Below are positions 18,368-25,209 of a stretch of 64,000 nucleotides of DNA, piece by piece (position 1 is the stretch's first letter; each line of letters starts with the position of its first letter). The DNA lies in contig NZ_SJOM01000007.1 of assembly GCF_004762045.1 (NCBI RefSeq), positions 1,814,916-1,878,915 on the forward strand. The letters are read 5' to 3'. The notes beneath the pieces are model-generated. The model was given only the letters and a program-made list of their open reading frames with translations, ran no database searches and had not been told where the DNA came from. Source of the DNA: Mycobacterium sp. DL99 (GTDB lineage: Bacteria > Actinomycetota > Actinomycetes > Mycobacteriales > Mycobacteriaceae). The translations under genes were made by a program, and so were the position numbers.

Positions 18368-19762
18368 ATGACCGTCTCGGGTGTGCGGACCTCACCTTCT
18401 GCGGGGGCCAAGTACCCGAGACTGCCCCACCCGCCGCGACGGGTGCCGCTGCTCGGCGACGTGCTCGGACTGCAGCCCGACTCGTCGATGCAGAACGCGA
18501 TGGGGATGGCCGAGCTGGGGCCGATCTGCGAATTCCGGTTCCTGGGTGCCCGCTACGTGGTCGTCACCGGTGCCGACGCGGTCGCCGACCTCAACGACGA
18601 GGCCCGGTTCTGCAAGCATGTGGGACCCGACATCGAGGCACTGCGGATCGTCGGCGGCGACGGGCTGTTCACCGCGTACAACGACGAACCGAACTGGCAC
18701 AAGGCCCATCAGCTCCTGATGCCGGCATTCAGCCAGGCCGCGATGCGCCGCTACCACGGCGTGATGTTCGACGTTGCCGGGCAGCTGACCGACCGCTGGG
18801 ATCAGCGGGCCGCCGAGGGCGACACCGTCGATGTCTCGGCCGACACCACCAGGGTGACGTTGGAGACCATCGGGCGGTGCGCGGCCGGATATTCGTTCGG
18901 ATGCTTCCAGGACGACGCGATGCACCCGTTCGTCGCGCACATGGTGTCCGCGCTTCTGGCGGCTGACCGCCTCGGGGTGCTCCGCGAAACCTTCCTCCCC
19001 GCCTTCGCCTACCGGCGTTACGAGCGCCGGGTCCGCAGCGATGCGAAGTACCTGCATGAGTTGGCCGACGACATCGTCGCCGGCCGGCGCGCGCAGCAGT
19101 CGGGCAGCCACGACGACCTGCTGCAGATCATGCTGGGGTCCGACCTCGACGCTGCGAACATCCGCTATCAGCTGATCAATTTTCTGATCGCCGGGCACGA
19201 GACCACATCTGGCGCATTGTCATTCGCGCTGTATTTCCTGTCGCAACATCCGGATGTGTTCGCCCGCGTCCGCACCGAGGTGGACGAGGTGTGGGGCGAT
19301 GAAGCGCGACCGGAGTTCGAGAAGATCGCCAAACTACGGTATGTCCGGCGGGTTCTCGACGAATCGCTGCGATTACAGCCGACGGTGCCGGCGTACTACC
19401 GCGCCGCTCGCCACGACACCGTGCTCGCCGGAATCCACCCGATGCGCGAGGGGGATTGGGCGCTGGCGCTGACCTCGACCCTGCACCGCGACCCCCGCTG
19501 GGGCCCCGACCCGGACGCATTCGATCCGGACCGGTTCACACCGGAACAGATGCGGGCCCGGCCTGCTGGCCTGTACAAGCCGTTCGGCACCGGTGAAAGA
19601 TCATGCATCGGAAGGCAATTCGCACTGCACGAGGCGGTTCTGATGCTGGCGGTGCTGATCCGGCGCTATGACCTGACGGCTGATCCGGACTACACGCTGC
19701 AGGTACAGGAGCGCCTGACCATGATGCCGTCCAATTTCCGGCTGGGTCTGCGACGGCGCTAG
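18368..19762 (+). CDS. Cytochrome P450 resembling the CYP102 (P450 BM3) haem domain
   Basis: A 464-residue P450. The I-helix AGHETT is at 275-280, within NFLIAGHETTSGALSFALYFL, very like P450 BM3. The ExxR pair is Glu332/Arg335, and the haem loop KPFGTGERSCIG has the ligand Cys413. The protein stops after the haem domain: there is no fused reductase, so it needs separate redox partners. Fatty acid or similar lipid hydroxylation is inferred from the CYP102 resemblance. It is divergent from a TetR gene. Start ATG 18368; a longer upstream frame runs antisense to lhr and is not real. Confidence 0.93.
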   Translation: MTVSGVRTSPSAGAKYPRLPHPPRRVPLLGDVLGLQPDSSMQNAMGMAELGPICEFRFLGARYVVVTGADAVADLNDEARFCKHVGPDIEALRIVGGDGLFTAYNDEPNWHKAHQLLMPAFSQAAMRRYHGVMFDVAGQLTDRWDQRAAEGDTVDVSADTTRVTLETIGRCAAGYSFGCFQDDAMHPFVAHMVSALLAADRLGVLRETFLPAFAYRRYERRVRSDAKYLHELADDIVAGRRAQQSGSHDDLLQIMLGSDLDAANIRYQLINFLIAGHETTSGALSFALYFLSQHPDVFARVRTEVDEVWGDEARPEFEKIAKLRYVRRVLDESLRLQPTVPAYYRAARHDTVLAGIHPMREGDWALALTSTLHRDPRWGPDPDAFDPDRFTPEQMRARPAGLYKPFGTGERSCIGRQFALHEAVLMLAVLIRRYDLTADPDYTLQVQERLTMMPSNFRLGLRRR

Positions 19763-19808
19763 CTCGCCGTACGAGGCGTGAATCGCCCCGAATCGGGGTA
19801 CCGTCATC

Positions 19809-21293
19809 GTGGATAGACCCGCAACGTCGGCAGGTCCGCGTATGGAATGGTTCAACGCAGACGAATATTGGTTGGCCAGACAGGTGTTGCAGCGGGGGAC
19901 CGCCGCGATCTACCTGATCGCGTTCATTGCGGCGGCCCGGCAGTTCCGCGGGCTCCTCGGTGCGCGGGGGCTGCTCCCGATACCCCGTTTTCTGGCCGCC
20001 AATTCGTTCCGGCGCGCCCCGAGCCTGTTCCAGTTCCACTACTCGGACCGCTTCTTCGCCGCGGTGTGCGCAACCGGCGCGGTGCTTTCGGCGGCACTGG
20101 TGGCCGGCGCCGGAGATCTGGTGCCGCTGTGGGCCGCGATGCTCGCCTGGCTACTGCTGTGGGTGCTGTACCTGTCGATCGTCAACGTCGGGCAGACTTG
20201 GTACTCGTTCGGGTGGGAATCCCTTCTGCTCGAAGCCGGGTTCCTGGTGATGTTCCTGGGCAACGACGACGTCGGGCCCCCGCTTCTGGTGATATGGCTG
20301 GCCCGCTGGCTGCTGTTCCGCGTCGAGTTCGGTGCGGGACTGATCAAGCTGCGCGGTGACCCGTGCTGGCGCAACCTGACCTGCCTGTACTACCACCACG
20401 AGACACAGCCCATGCCCGGGCCGCTGAGCTGGTTCTTCCACCACCTGCCCAAGCCGCTGCACCGAATCGAGGTGGCCGGCAACCACTTCGCCCAACTCGT
20501 CGTGCCGTTCGCCTTGTTCGCCCCGCAGCCCGTGGCCAGCGGGGCGGCGATCGTCGTGGTCATCACCCAACTGTGGCTGGTGGCATCGGGCAACTTCGCC
20601 TGGCTCAACTGGGTCACCATCGTCCTGGCGTTCGGCGCGCTCTCGGATTCCACTGCCGCGGTGGTATTCCCGGTCTCTGAACACCAATTCGGACCAACCC
20701 CAACATGGTTCGTCGTCGTGGTGGTCGGGTTCGCGGTCGCGGTGGCAGCTCTCAGCTACTGGCCCGCACGCAACCTCGTCTCCAAACGGCAGCGGATGAA
20801 CGCCTCCTACAACCACTATCACCTGGTGAACTCCTACGGGGCGTTCGGCACCGTCGGCCGCACCCGCGATGAGGTGGTGTTGGAGGGCACCTCGGACCCG
20901 CGTTTGACGGATCACACCGTCTGGAAGGAGTACGAATTCAAGGGCAAGCCAGGCGATGTCCATCGGTGGCCGCGCCAGTTCGCGCCCTACCATCTGCGGC
21001 TGGACTGGCTGATGTGGTTCGCTGCCATCTCGCCGGCATATGCCCACGGCTGGCTGCGCATGCTGCTGACCCGGCTCCTGGAGAATGACCGAGACACGCT
21101 GAAGCTGCTGCGGTGCAACCCATTCCCCGATGAACCGCCGCGCTATGTCCGGGCCAGGCTGTACCGGTACGAGTTCAGCACCTGGACCGAACTGCGCCGC
21201 GACCACGTCTGGTGGCACCGCATCTCGCTGGGCGTGTACGTCCCGCCGCAAACCTTGCCTTCTGCCGGGCGCTCATCGGCCGGCGCGCAGTGA
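19809..21293 (+). CDS. Lipase maturation factor family membrane protein (LMF1/DUF1222)
   Basis: A 494-residue multi-pass membrane protein. The conserved LMF blocks are clear: QTWYSFGWESLLLEAGFL, FGAGLIKLRGDPCWRNLTCLYYHHETQPMPGPLSWFFHHLP, and the soluble C-terminal part VNSYGAFGTVGRTRDEVVLEGT...WKEYEFKGKPGDVHRWPRQFAPYHLRLDW. In animals LMF1 helps fold lipases in the ER; the bacterial role is unknown. Start GTG 19809; ATG 19842 is an alternative. It overlaps the convergent SDR by 21 bases. Confidence 0.92.
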   Translation: MDRPATSAGPRMEWFNADEYWLARQVLQRGTAAIYLIAFIAAARQFRGLLGARGLLPIPRFLAANSFRRAPSLFQFHYSDRFFAAVCATGAVLSAALVAGAGDLVPLWAAMLAWLLLWVLYLSIVNVGQTWYSFGWESLLLEAGFLVMFLGNDDVGPPLLVIWLARWLLFRVEFGAGLIKLRGDPCWRNLTCLYYHHETQPMPGPLSWFFHHLPKPLHRIEVAGNHFAQLVVPFALFAPQPVASGAAIVVVITQLWLVASGNFAWLNWVTIVLAFGALSDSTAAVVFPVSEHQFGPTPTWFVVVVVGFAVAVAALSYWPARNLVSKRQRMNASYNHYHLVNSYGAFGTVGRTRDEVVLEGTSDPRLTDHTVWKEYEFKGKPGDVHRWPRQFAPYHLRLDWLMWFAAISPAYAHGWLRMLLTRLLENDRDTLKLLRCNPFPDEPPRYVRARLYRYEFSTWTELRRDHVWWHRISLGVYVPPQTLPSAGRSSAGAQ

Positions 21294-22076
21294 CCGCTGG
21301 TAACGGCGCATCCCCGCGATCCACCGGTCGTAGTCGGAGCCCTTGTGGCGGTACATGTCGAGCACCTGCGGGTGGGGGAGCACCAGAAATGTGTCCGACC
21401 GCACCGCCGCCACGGTGGCCGCCGCGACATCATGGGCACTGATCACGTCGCCGGACTGCACGATCGACGCCGCGCCGGCCGCGGAATCCGGATCCGCCGA
21501 AGCGCGCACCGCGTCGAGCAGCGGGGTGGCGACCCCCAACGGGCATACACAGCTGACCCCGATGCCGTCATCGCCGTACGTGATGGCCAGCCATTCGGCG
21601 AATCCGACCGCGGCGTGCTTGGTGACGGCGTATCCGGCCGCGCCGATCTGGGACAGCAGACCGGCGGCCGAGGCGACCGACACGAAGTACCCGCCGCCGC
21701 GCGACCGCCATTGCGGGACAAGCACTTGCGCAGCTCGGACGTGGGAGCGCAGGTTGACGTCCAGGATCGAATCCCAATCCTCGTCGGTGCCGAGACCCGG
21801 CGCGCCGATGATTCCGGCGTTGGCGACGTAGATGTCGACGGGGCCGAACTCGGTGGCGGTCAGGGCCTCGATGTCCGCCGTGACACCGGCGTCGGCCCGG
21901 ACTCCCAGAGCCTGCCCGCCGCCGGAACAGATCTGCGCGGCGGTCTGTTCGGCCGACTCCTGATGGAGGTCGGCGGCCACCACACGGGCGCCTTCCGCGG
22001 CGAACGATTCGGCCAGTGCGCGGCCGATGCCTGATCCGGCACCGGTGATGACCGCGACCGAGTTCTCAATCTGCAT
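21273..22076 (-). CDS. SDR-family oxidoreductase
   Basis: A 267-residue classical short-chain dehydrogenase. TGAGSGIG is at residues 11-18, an Asp at the end of beta2 (VVAADL) favours NAD(H), and NAG plus the S...Y...K triad (VSVASAAGLLSQIGAAGYAVTKHA) are present. Substrate unknown. It ends 9 bases from the metallophosphoesterase start region and runs in the same direction as that operon. Confidence 0.9.
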   Translation of the reverse strand: MQIENSVAVITGAGSGIGRALAESFAAEGARVVAADLHQESAEQTAAQICSGGGQALGVRADAGVTADIEALTATEFGPVDIYVANAGIIGAPGLGTDEDWDSILDVNLRSHVRAAQVLVPQWRSRGGGYFVSVASAAGLLSQIGAAGYAVTKHAAVGFAEWLAITYGDDGIGVSCVCPLGVATPLLDAVRASADPDSAAGAASIVQSGDVISAHDVAAATVAAVRSDTFLVLPHPQVLDMYRHKGSDYDRWIAGMRRYQRSLRAGR

Positions 22077-22085
22077 GCCTCCTGC

Positions 22086-23003
22086 TTACAGCCGATCCTC
22101 CTTGAGAGCCAGAGCCGAGGTGCCCTTGGTGTAGCTGACTTCCCGGATCCCCAGGACATCGTGCAGGCGGCCGGCCGGGAGGGTCACCGGTTTCGGTGCC
22201 GGCCCGTCGCCGGGATGCGGCAGCGGATAGGCCGTGGTGGTGCCGCTGTAGAACGTCACATTGCCCTCGGTTTTCGAGAACAGCTGGTGGACATGCCCGT
22301 TGAGGCAGGTGACCGAGGAGAACCGGCGCAGGTGGCTCAGGGCCTGGGCGGAGTCGTCGGTACCCCAGCCCCAATCCGGGTACATCGCGAACAACGGCAT
22401 GTGGCTGAACACCACGATCGGGGTGTCCGAGGACAACGGGGCAACGTCCTTCTCGATGAAGTCGAGCTGATCGGCACCGAGGTGTCCGAGCTTCTTCAGA
22501 TTCAACGTGTTGACCAGTCCGATGACATGCACCCCGGCGATGTCGAAGCTGTACCAACCGTCGCCGCGGGTGCCTGCGCCGAACACCGACCGGTACTTCT
22601 GGCCCGCATCGTCGACGGAGTCGTGTTCACCCGGCACGGTGAAGACGTGCGGTGTGTTGAGTCCCTGCATCATCTGCTTGACCTGGTCGAACTGGGCGGG
22701 AGTGGACAGGTGGGTGAGATCGCCGGTGTGGATCACGAAATCCGGTGTGTAATCCAGCGAGTTGATCTGCGCGATGGCCCGGCCGAATGACCCGGCCACA
22801 TCGGTGTTGGCCGCGCCGGTGAATCCGATATGGCTGTCTGAGATCTGAGCGAAACGCACCGTCGGCCCCGCGACGCCGGCGGTGTGCGAGGTGGCCGCGT
22901 GAGAGACGACCTCGCCACCGACCACGACGAGACCGACCGCGGCACCGAACCAGGCGCCGTGCCGGATGAGCTGGCGCCGCGTCATGGTGTGGGGATCGGT
23001 CAT
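22086..23003 (-). CDS. Tat-exported metallophosphoesterase
   Basis: A 305-residue calcineurin-like phosphoesterase. The N-terminus has a twin-arginine signal (TRRQLIRHGAWFGAAVGLVVVGG), so it is exported folded. Metal-binding motifs appear in order: ISDSHIGF, HTGDLTH, PGEHD, FSHMPL and NGHVHQ. Its start overlaps the end of the cupredoxin gene by 4 bases (ATGA), so the two are translated together. The substrate is unknown. In the cluster context it is likely an envelope enzyme under the same ECF control. Confidence 0.92.
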   Translation of the reverse strand: MTDPHTMTRRQLIRHGAWFGAAVGLVVVGGEVVSHAATSHTAGVAGPTVRFAQISDSHIGFTGAANTDVAGSFGRAIAQINSLDYTPDFVIHTGDLTHLSTPAQFDQVKQMMQGLNTPHVFTVPGEHDSVDDAGQKYRSVFGAGTRGDGWYSFDIAGVHVIGLVNTLNLKKLGHLGADQLDFIEKDVAPLSSDTPIVVFSHMPLFAMYPDWGWGTDDSAQALSHLRRFSSVTCLNGHVHQLFSKTEGNVTFYSGTTTAYPLPHPGDGPAPKPVTLPAGRLHDVLGIREVSYTKGTSALALKEDRL

Positions 23004-23443
23004 GGTGTCACCACCACGGTGCCGTGCATGACGGGATGGATCGAGCAGATGTAGTCATAGCTGCCCGGATTGGTGAAGGTGAAGCTGAAGGTGGCGTTGG
23101 CGCCCATGCCGGGGGAGCGGAAGGAACCGTCCCCGGCGGCGACGGTGTGCGGTTCCTCATCGTGGTTGGTCCACGTCACCGTGTCGCCGCGGTGGACCGT
23201 CAGGGTGGCGGGGGCGAATGCGAAGTTGTCGATGCTCACCGCGGTGCCGGCGACCGGGGCGGGAGCTGTGCTCATCGGTGCTGCCGGGCTCATCGGCGCC
23301 ATTTCGTGCATCGGGGCCATGCCGACCGATGTGCCACCGCCGAAGTCCACGGTCGGCGGTGCTGTGGGCGGCGTGCTCGAGCACGCGGACGCCGTCGCCA
23401 CCAGGGCGGCGATAACGGCAGATGTCGGGAATCGTCGGACCAT
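23000..23443 (-). CDS. Cupredoxin-domain lipoprotein or secreted copper protein
   Basis: A 147-residue protein. A signal peptide ends at TASA-Cys21, a weak lipobox, so a lipoprotein is likely. A Met-rich stretch (residues 42-57) follows, then a plastocyanin/azurin-type domain with type 1 copper ligands His99, Cys133, His136 and Met139 (EEPHT, CSIHPVMHG). It would carry copper or electrons outside the cytoplasmic membrane. First gene of a two-gene operon with the metallophosphoesterase and divergent from the ECF sigma gene. Confidence 0.92.
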   Translation of the reverse strand: MVRRFPTSAVIAALVATASACSSTPPTAPPTVDFGGGTSVGMAPMHEMAPMSPAAPMSTAPAPVAGTAVSIDNFAFAPATLTVHRGDTVTWTNHDEEPHTVAAGDGSFRSPGMGANATFSFTFTNPGSYDYICSIHPVMHGTVVVTP

Positions 23444-23489
23444 CGGGACCTCCGTTGTCTCTCAAAGCGGTGCAAACCGGTCACCAGGA

Positions 23490-23509
23490 GATAGCGCACC
23501 GGGTTACAC
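23490..23509 (-). promoter_or_regulatory. GTGTAACC-N8-TATC element before the cupredoxin operon
   Basis: On the minus strand, GTGTAACC at 23509-23502 is followed after 8 bases by TATC. It lies 66 bases before the cupredoxin start. The same bipartite element occurs before the sigma gene and before the small secreted gene. It forms an inverted pair with the sigma-gene copy. Confidence 0.6.
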
Positions 23510-23543
23510 GGGTGGATGCTGATGGGGTGCGAACGGCGTTCGC

Positions 23544-23563
23544 GTGTAACCGCCCGCCCTATC
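23544..23563 (+). promoter_or_regulatory. GTGTAACC-N8-TATC element before the ECF sigma gene
   Basis: GTGTAACC at 23544-23551, 8 bases, then TATC at 23560-23563, about 72 bases before the sigma start. GTAACC looks like an ECF -35 (AAC core), but 8 bases is too short for a normal -35/-10 pair, so this may be a -35 plus extended element, or a regulator site. Autoregulation is the simple reading. Confidence 0.6.
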
Positions 23564-23615
23564 TAGGTGTGCGGAGCCCTGTGTCGGACTCCGCGCGACG
23601 AAAGGTGGGTGGCCG

Positions 23616-24152
23616 GTGATGGTCCGACGTGACCGCCCCGAGCTGCGGATCGTGCCCGAGGGGTGTTACCCCAGCTGGGAAGCCGTCTACGACGACAACG
23701 TGACGTGGGTGTACCGGCTGCTCTACGCGCGGCTCGGCAGCCGCTCCGACGCCGAGGACCTCACCTCCGAGGTGTTCCTGGCTGCGCTTCGGCCGCTGCG
23801 GCTCTCGGCGAGCGTGGCCGAGGTCCGGTCGTATCTGCGTGCCACCGCCCGCACCGTGCTCGCGGCGCATTGGCGGGCCACCATGGGACGCGAGATCACC
23901 GTCATCGACGACGATGTGGCCGCGCCTGACCCGGGCCCGGACGGCGAGACCAGTACCGCGCCGCAGCGCGTGGCCGCAGTGCTGGGGCAACTGCCGCCGC
24001 AGTACCGCCGGGTGCTGGAACTACGTTTTCTGCAGGGCCGTTCGGTGCGGGAGTCGGCGAATGACATGGGAGTAAGCGTCGCCAATGCGAAGGTGTTGCA
24101 GCACCGGGCGTTGCGATTGGCCGCTCAGATCAACGAGGGAGAGTCACGGTGA
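23616..24152 (+). CDS. ECF-type RNA polymerase sigma factor
   Basis: A 178-residue sigma-70 family protein with only regions 2 and 4. Region 2 is at about 20-88 (WEAVYDDNVTWVYRLLYARLGSRSDAEDLTSEVFLAAL...YLRATARTVLAAHWR) and region 4 at about 120-170 (LGQLPPQYRRVLELRFLQGRSVRESANDMGVSVANAKVLQHRALRL). Start is GTG 23616 or ATG 23619. Its stop overlaps the Rieske gene start by 4 bases (GTGA), the usual arrangement of an ECF factor and its anti-sigma factor. I do not recognise it as one of the named mycobacterial factors. Confidence 0.9.
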   Translation: MMVRRDRPELRIVPEGCYPSWEAVYDDNVTWVYRLLYARLGSRSDAEDLTSEVFLAALRPLRLSASVAEVRSYLRATARTVLAAHWRATMGREITVIDDDVAAPDPGPDGETSTAPQRVAAVLGQLPPQYRRVLELRFLQGRSVRESANDMGVSVANAKVLQHRALRLAAQINEGESR

Positions 24153-24865
24153 CCAGGCGCGGGGTACGCAAATACGTCGACGATCTACTCGCCGGGCGAC
24201 GACCGGGATCCTTCCCTGCCGACGATTTCGACGCCGCCCAGATCCGCACGGCAATCGAGCTGCGGGCCGCCCAGCCCGATGCCGACGAGCCTCGGCCCGA
24301 GTTCGTGGACGACCTCAAGGACCGTATCGCCCAACAGTTTTCCCCGGAGCAGCCGGATGAACCGGGCCCGACCCGCCAGGGTCCGTCGGCGACGCGGCGG
24401 CAGGTGATCGTCGGCACCGCTGCGGCGGCGACCGCAGCGGTGGCGGTCGTCTCGATCGAGCACGTGATGACCGGCCGGGGTGCGTCGCCGGGTTCCGAAC
24501 AGGCCGGATCCGAACTGGTGCCCAGTGAAGGTGCATGGTTGCCGGTGGCGAACAGCGCTGACCTGGTGGAGGGGTCGGTGTTGCCGTTCGACCTATCGAC
24601 GGTGTCGGGATTCGTGCGCCGGGTAGCGGGCGGCAACGTGGAGGCGGTGTCCGGGGTGTGCACCCACCAGGGCTGCAAGCTGTGGTTCGACAACTCCGCC
24701 GACAGTCTGCGCTGCCCGTGCCACGTGACGTCCTTCTCACCCGCCGGCCAGGTGCTCACGCATCAACTTCCGATCGCGCCGAAGCCCCTGCCGCACTTCG
24801 AAGTCCGGGAACGGGACGGGAATGTCGAGGTGCTGGCGCCGCAACCGCCGCCCCGGCCGGCCTGA
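24149..24865 (+). CDS. Tat-anchored Rieske [2Fe-2S] protein, candidate redox-sensing anti-sigma factor
   Basis: A 238-residue protein. Residues 1-80 are hydrophilic and cytosolic (RKYVDDLLAGRRPGSF...RPEFVDDLKDRIAQQF). A twin-arginine pair (83-84) leads into one hydrophobic segment at about 87-103. The outside part carries a Rieske domain with CTHQGC (Cys171, His173, Cys176) and CPCH (Cys189, Cys191, His192), so all cluster ligands and the disulfide pair are present. Being translationally coupled to the sigma gene and spanning the membrane with a cytosolic N-terminal region, it could hold the sigma factor and sense redox state outside. That role is inference. Confidence 0.88.
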   Translation: MTRRGVRKYVDDLLAGRRPGSFPADDFDAAQIRTAIELRAAQPDADEPRPEFVDDLKDRIAQQFSPEQPDEPGPTRQGPSATRRQVIVGTAAAATAAVAVVSIEHVMTGRGASPGSEQAGSELVPSEGAWLPVANSADLVEGSVLPFDLSTVSGFVRRVAGGNVEAVSGVCTHQGCKLWFDNSADSLRCPCHVTSFSPAGQVLTHQLPIAPKPLPHFEVRERDGNVEVLAPQPPPRPA

Positions 24866-24869
24866 GCCG

Positions 24870-24889
24870 GTGTAACCACCGCGCATATC
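24870..24889 (+). promoter_or_regulatory. GTGTAACC-N8-TATC element before the small secreted protein
   Basis: GTGTAACC at 24870-24877 and TATC at 24886-24889, starting 5 bases after the Rieske stop and 56 bases before the next start. It is the third copy of the element in this cluster and implies a separate promoter for the last gene. Confidence 0.6.
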
Positions 24890-24925
24890 GATAGGTGAAA
24901 CCTACGGATGCGGGAGGTCCACCAG

Positions 24926-25204
24926 ATGAACAGATCGATATGGGCAATTGCGGTGGCGGCGGGGCTCGTCAGCGCCGCTGTGCCGGCCGGCCCGGCGTCG
25001 GCAGCACCCACCGGCGGCACCAAGGCCCCCGATGTGGTGCGAGAGCTGACCGCGGCCGGCTATGCCGTGCAGATCAACGGGGACAACGGAGTTCCGCTGT
25101 CACAATGCACGGTGACCGATGTGCACGGGGTGCCCGCGTCGCGTACCAGCGCGCTGCAGTTCACCACCGTGTACGTCGACGTCGAGTGCGAGCAAGAAGG
25201 CTGA
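24926..25204 (+). CDS. Small secreted protein
   Basis: A 92-residue protein with a Sec signal peptide ending at ASA-AP near residue 27, leaving a mature domain of about 65 residues with two Cys (SQCTV and VECEQ) that could form one disulfide. Start ATG 24926 is chosen for its GGGAGG ribosome site; an ATG at 24908 lies upstream of that site. The family is common in mycobacteria but I do not know a function. It ends 5 bases from the convergent pcd. Confidence 0.8.
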   Translation: MNRSIWAIAVAAGLVSAAVPAGPASAAPTGGTKAPDVVRELTAAGYAVQINGDNGVPLSQCTVTDVHGVPASRTSALQFTTVYVDVECEQEG

Positions 25205-25209
25205 GCCGC

